Assembly: GCF_029436685.1 (NCBI RefSeq) | Contig: NZ_JAROCY010000005.1 | Location: forward strand, 124,001 to 188,000 | DNA: 64,000 nt | Direction: 5' to 3' | Origin: Novosphingobium cyanobacteriorum | GTDB taxonomy: Bacteria > Pseudomonadota > Alphaproteobacteria > Sphingomonadales > Sphingomonadaceae | Shown here: in pieces, positions 62,475 to 64,000 of the stretch | Layout of the letters: each line of letters begins with the position of its first letter | Position numbering within the stretch: the stretch's first letter is position 1 | Made by a program: the position numbers and the translations under genes | Notes under the pieces: generated by a model | Databases searched by the model: none | Told to the model about the DNA's origin: nothing | What the model saw: the letters and a program-made list of their open reading frames with translations, nothing else

Positions 62475-63284
62475 ATGACCCCCAAGCTTGATGCCTCCGC
62501 CGCCTGGAAAAGCGCCACCACGATGGTCAGCGCCAATCGCGAGGTGCTGGTCGCGATCGCCGGGGTGTTCTTCGTTCTGCCCGCCCTGCTGGGCGCGGTG
62601 CTGCTGCCCAAGCCTGCGTTCACCCCCGGCATGGACGATCAGCAGATGGCCGAGGCGATCCTGCGGTTCTACGGCGATTCGGGCCCCGTCCTCCTGCTGC
62701 TGTCGCTGCCGCTGATCGTCGGGTTCATGGCCATGCTCAAGGTCATGCTCGATCCGGCGCGCCCGACCGTGGGCGCCACGCTGATGGATTGCCTGCGCCT
62801 GCTGCCAAGCTATCTCGGCGCGCATATCCTCAGCACGCTGGCGCTGTCCTTCGGCTGGCTGATCATTGCCAGCGTGCTCATCCTGCTGTTGCCGCCGCTG
62901 CTGGCGGTGCCGATTTCGGTCCTGGCGATGACCTGGCCGATGTCACGCGTGATGCTTGTCGCGCCGGAAATTGCGGTGCGCCGGGTGCGCAATCCGATCA
63001 CGGCGATTCGCAGCTCGATCCGCGATACGCGCGGCGCATACCTGTCGGTGCTGCTCTATTTCGGGCCGGCGTTCACGCTGTTCTTCATCGCCTATGGCCT
63101 GGTGATGATCTTCGTCGGCGTGGTGCTGGTGCAGACCACCGAGGGCGAGACCCAGCGCCTGCTCAGCGAAGGCGTCGTCGGGCTGCTGTTCGCGCTGGGC
63201 TACACCTATTTCGCCGCGATGATCGCCAGCGTGTGGCGGCAACTGGCCGCCCCGGTCGAAGGCGAATTCTCCGCCTTCGACTGA
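62475..63284 (+). CDS. Hypothetical multi-pass membrane protein
   Basis: The 269-residue protein has about six membrane helices with a cytoplasmic charged loop (EIAVRRVRNPITAIRSSIRD). It resembles uncharacterised membrane proteins of the glycerophosphoryl phosphodiesterase-membrane-domain type, but lacks the enzymatic domain, so I make no functional call. The start ATG 62475 (or GTG one codon earlier) is divergent from lipB. It converges on a methyltransferase gene with a 4-base gap. Confidence 0.75.
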   Translation: MTPKLDASAAWKSATTMVSANREVLVAIAGVFFVLPALLGAVLLPKPAFTPGMDDQQMAEAILRFYGDSGPVLLLLSLPLIVGFMAMLKVMLDPARPTVGATLMDCLRLLPSYLGAHILSTLALSFGWLIIASVLILLLPPLLAVPISVLAMTWPMSRVMLVAPEIAVRRVRNPITAIRSSIRDTRGAYLSVLLYFGPAFTLFFIAYGLVMIFVGVVLVQTTEGETQRLLSEGVVGLLFALGYTYFAAMIASVWRQLAAPVEGEFSAFD

Positions 63285-63288
63285 AGGA

Positions 63289-63915
63289 TCAGTCCTTCCA
63301 GCCCCAGCTGATCACGCAAGGGGGCACGTTCACCGGCTCGAAGCCCTTGTCGATACGGTGAAAATACTGCCCCATCAGCGCGCGGGCTCGGGCGGTGTAC
63401 TGATAGACCAGGAATGCCCCGCCCTGGCGCAGCACACGGTGCGTCGCGCTCATGATCGCCGGGCCCACGCCGGGCGGCAGGTTGGTGAAGGGCAGGCCCG
63501 AAAGGACGTAGTCCGCCTGTTCGAAGCCATGCGCGCGGATGATCTCCTCCACGTCGGCCGCCGATCCGTTCACCGCAATGAAGCGGCTGTCGCCGATGGT
63601 GCGCGAAAGGTAGTCGATGAAATCAGGATTCGTGTCGATCACGATCAGCGTGCCATCGCGACGCAGCTTGTCCAGCACCGGGCGGCAGAAGGTGCCCACG
63701 CCCGGTCCGTATTCCACGAAAAGCTTGGTATTCTCCCAGTCCACGCGCGAAAGCACGCGCTCGATTGTGCGGCGCGATGAAGGCACGATCGCGCCCACCA
63801 TCGCCGGATGCTTCACGAATCCCTTGAAGAACAGGCCCGCCGGGCCGAACGCGCGCCGCGCCTTGCGCAATGAACGCTGGATCAGGGGCTCTCGCGCTAC
63901 CCGGGTCGAAGTCAT
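63289..63915 (-). CDS. Class I SAM-dependent methyltransferase (PmtA-like)
   Basis: The 208-residue protein has a Rossmann-type SAM site, LFVEYGPGVGTFCRPVLDKL (motif I), then LIVIDTNPDFI, ADYVLSGLPFTNLPPG and a late hydrophobic segment. The N-terminal FFKGFVKHPAMVGAIVPSSR resembles phospholipid N-methyltransferases (PmtA), which make phosphatidylcholine, and also KsgA-like enzymes. The start ATG 63915 is chosen over a GTG 15 codons upstream. The acceptor is not proven. Confidence 0.82.
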   Translation of the reverse strand: MTSTRVAREPLIQRSLRKARRAFGPAGLFFKGFVKHPAMVGAIVPSSRRTIERVLSRVDWENTKLFVEYGPGVGTFCRPVLDKLRRDGTLIVIDTNPDFIDYLSRTIGDSRFIAVNGSAADVEEIIRAHGFEQADYVLSGLPFTNLPPGVGPAIMSATHRVLRQGGAFLVYQYTARARALMGQYFHRIDKGFEPVNVPPCVISWGWKD

Positions 63916-64000
63916 TGTCTGGTATGGTCCTCTCGGTGGACTGAGACACTGGATTGACACAGGCGAGTCGCAAAATTGCGGCGTCTTTGCAAGCGTGGTG

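Overview
This window looks like a chromosomal segment of an alphaproteobacterium of the order Sphingomonadales, most like Novosphingobium or a close relative (an inference from gene content; the genus is not proven). The DNA is GC-rich and densely coded, with many 4-base ATGA/GTGA gene overlaps. It carries alphaproteobacterial cell-cycle genes: a SciP homologue (8006-8305), a TrcR homologue (26193-26900) and an RcdA homologue (52412-52891). I see no rRNA, tRNA, CRISPR array, insertion sequence or prophage.

Layout. 1-8.7 kb: the 3' part of a hybrid histidine kinase, then a minus-strand operon for an RND efflux pump with DUF445 and GNAT genes, then sciP behind a small overlapping gene. 8.8-16.2 kb: mnmA, a serine hydrolase lipoprotein, a CDF metal transporter, pdxH, and a plus-strand run of a DnaJ-class chaperone, a YihY/BrkB protein and fabI. 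16.2-24.3 kb: a long minus-strand block holding an MNT-HEPN toxin-antitoxin pair, a secreted protein, coq7, dsbB, a C-terminal processing protease, an EnvC-like protein, rlmH, rsfS, nadD and proA. 24.4-26.1 kb: an M23 peptidase overlapping a bactofilin, preceded by a dense cluster of GANTC (CcrM) sites. 26.2-32.2 kb: trcR, a polysaccharide pyruvyl transferase-like gene, a quinone oxidoreductase, DUF1192 and clpA. 32.3-36.8 kb: a Phd/ParE-type pair with a palindromic operator, a ligase-associated exonuclease with its ATP-dependent DNA ligase, a truncated hemoglobin behind an FNR/FixK-like box, and DUF1275. 36.8-43.9 kb: an SDR, DUF167, gamma-carbonic anhydrase, GNAT, hemB, a second M23 peptidase, DUF3667 and a quinone reductase. 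43.9-52.9 kb: ftsH, tilS, ybgF/cpoB, a RodZ-like protein and ptsP, then an intergenic region with a perfect 37-bp inverted repeat, two YdcH-family genes and rcdA. 52.9-64 kb: an MBL hydrolase, DUF4230, a membrane protein, nadA, a serralysin-like M10 metalloprotease, a DMT transporter opposite an old yellow enzyme, a CitE-like lyase, a lipoprotein, lipB, a membrane protein and a methyltransferase.

How it fits together. Most genes are housekeeping: NAD synthesis (nadA, nadD), cofactors (pdxH, lipB, hemB, coq7), tRNA and ribosome maturation (mnmA, tilS, rlmH, rsfS) and proteolysis (clpA, ftsH, ctp). Three themes stand out. One is CtrA/CcrM cell-cycle control: sciP, trcR, rcdA, CtrA-like boxes before clpA and sciP, and clustered GANTC sites before the M23-bactofilin pair. 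The second is envelope shaping (M23, bactofilin, EnvC, RodZ-like, CpoB). The third is a small accessory set: two toxin-antitoxin pairs, the exonuclease-ligase pair and palindromic intergenic repeats. I found no clearly undescribed multigene system. The most original signals are the intergenic palindromes and the regulatory-site clusters.
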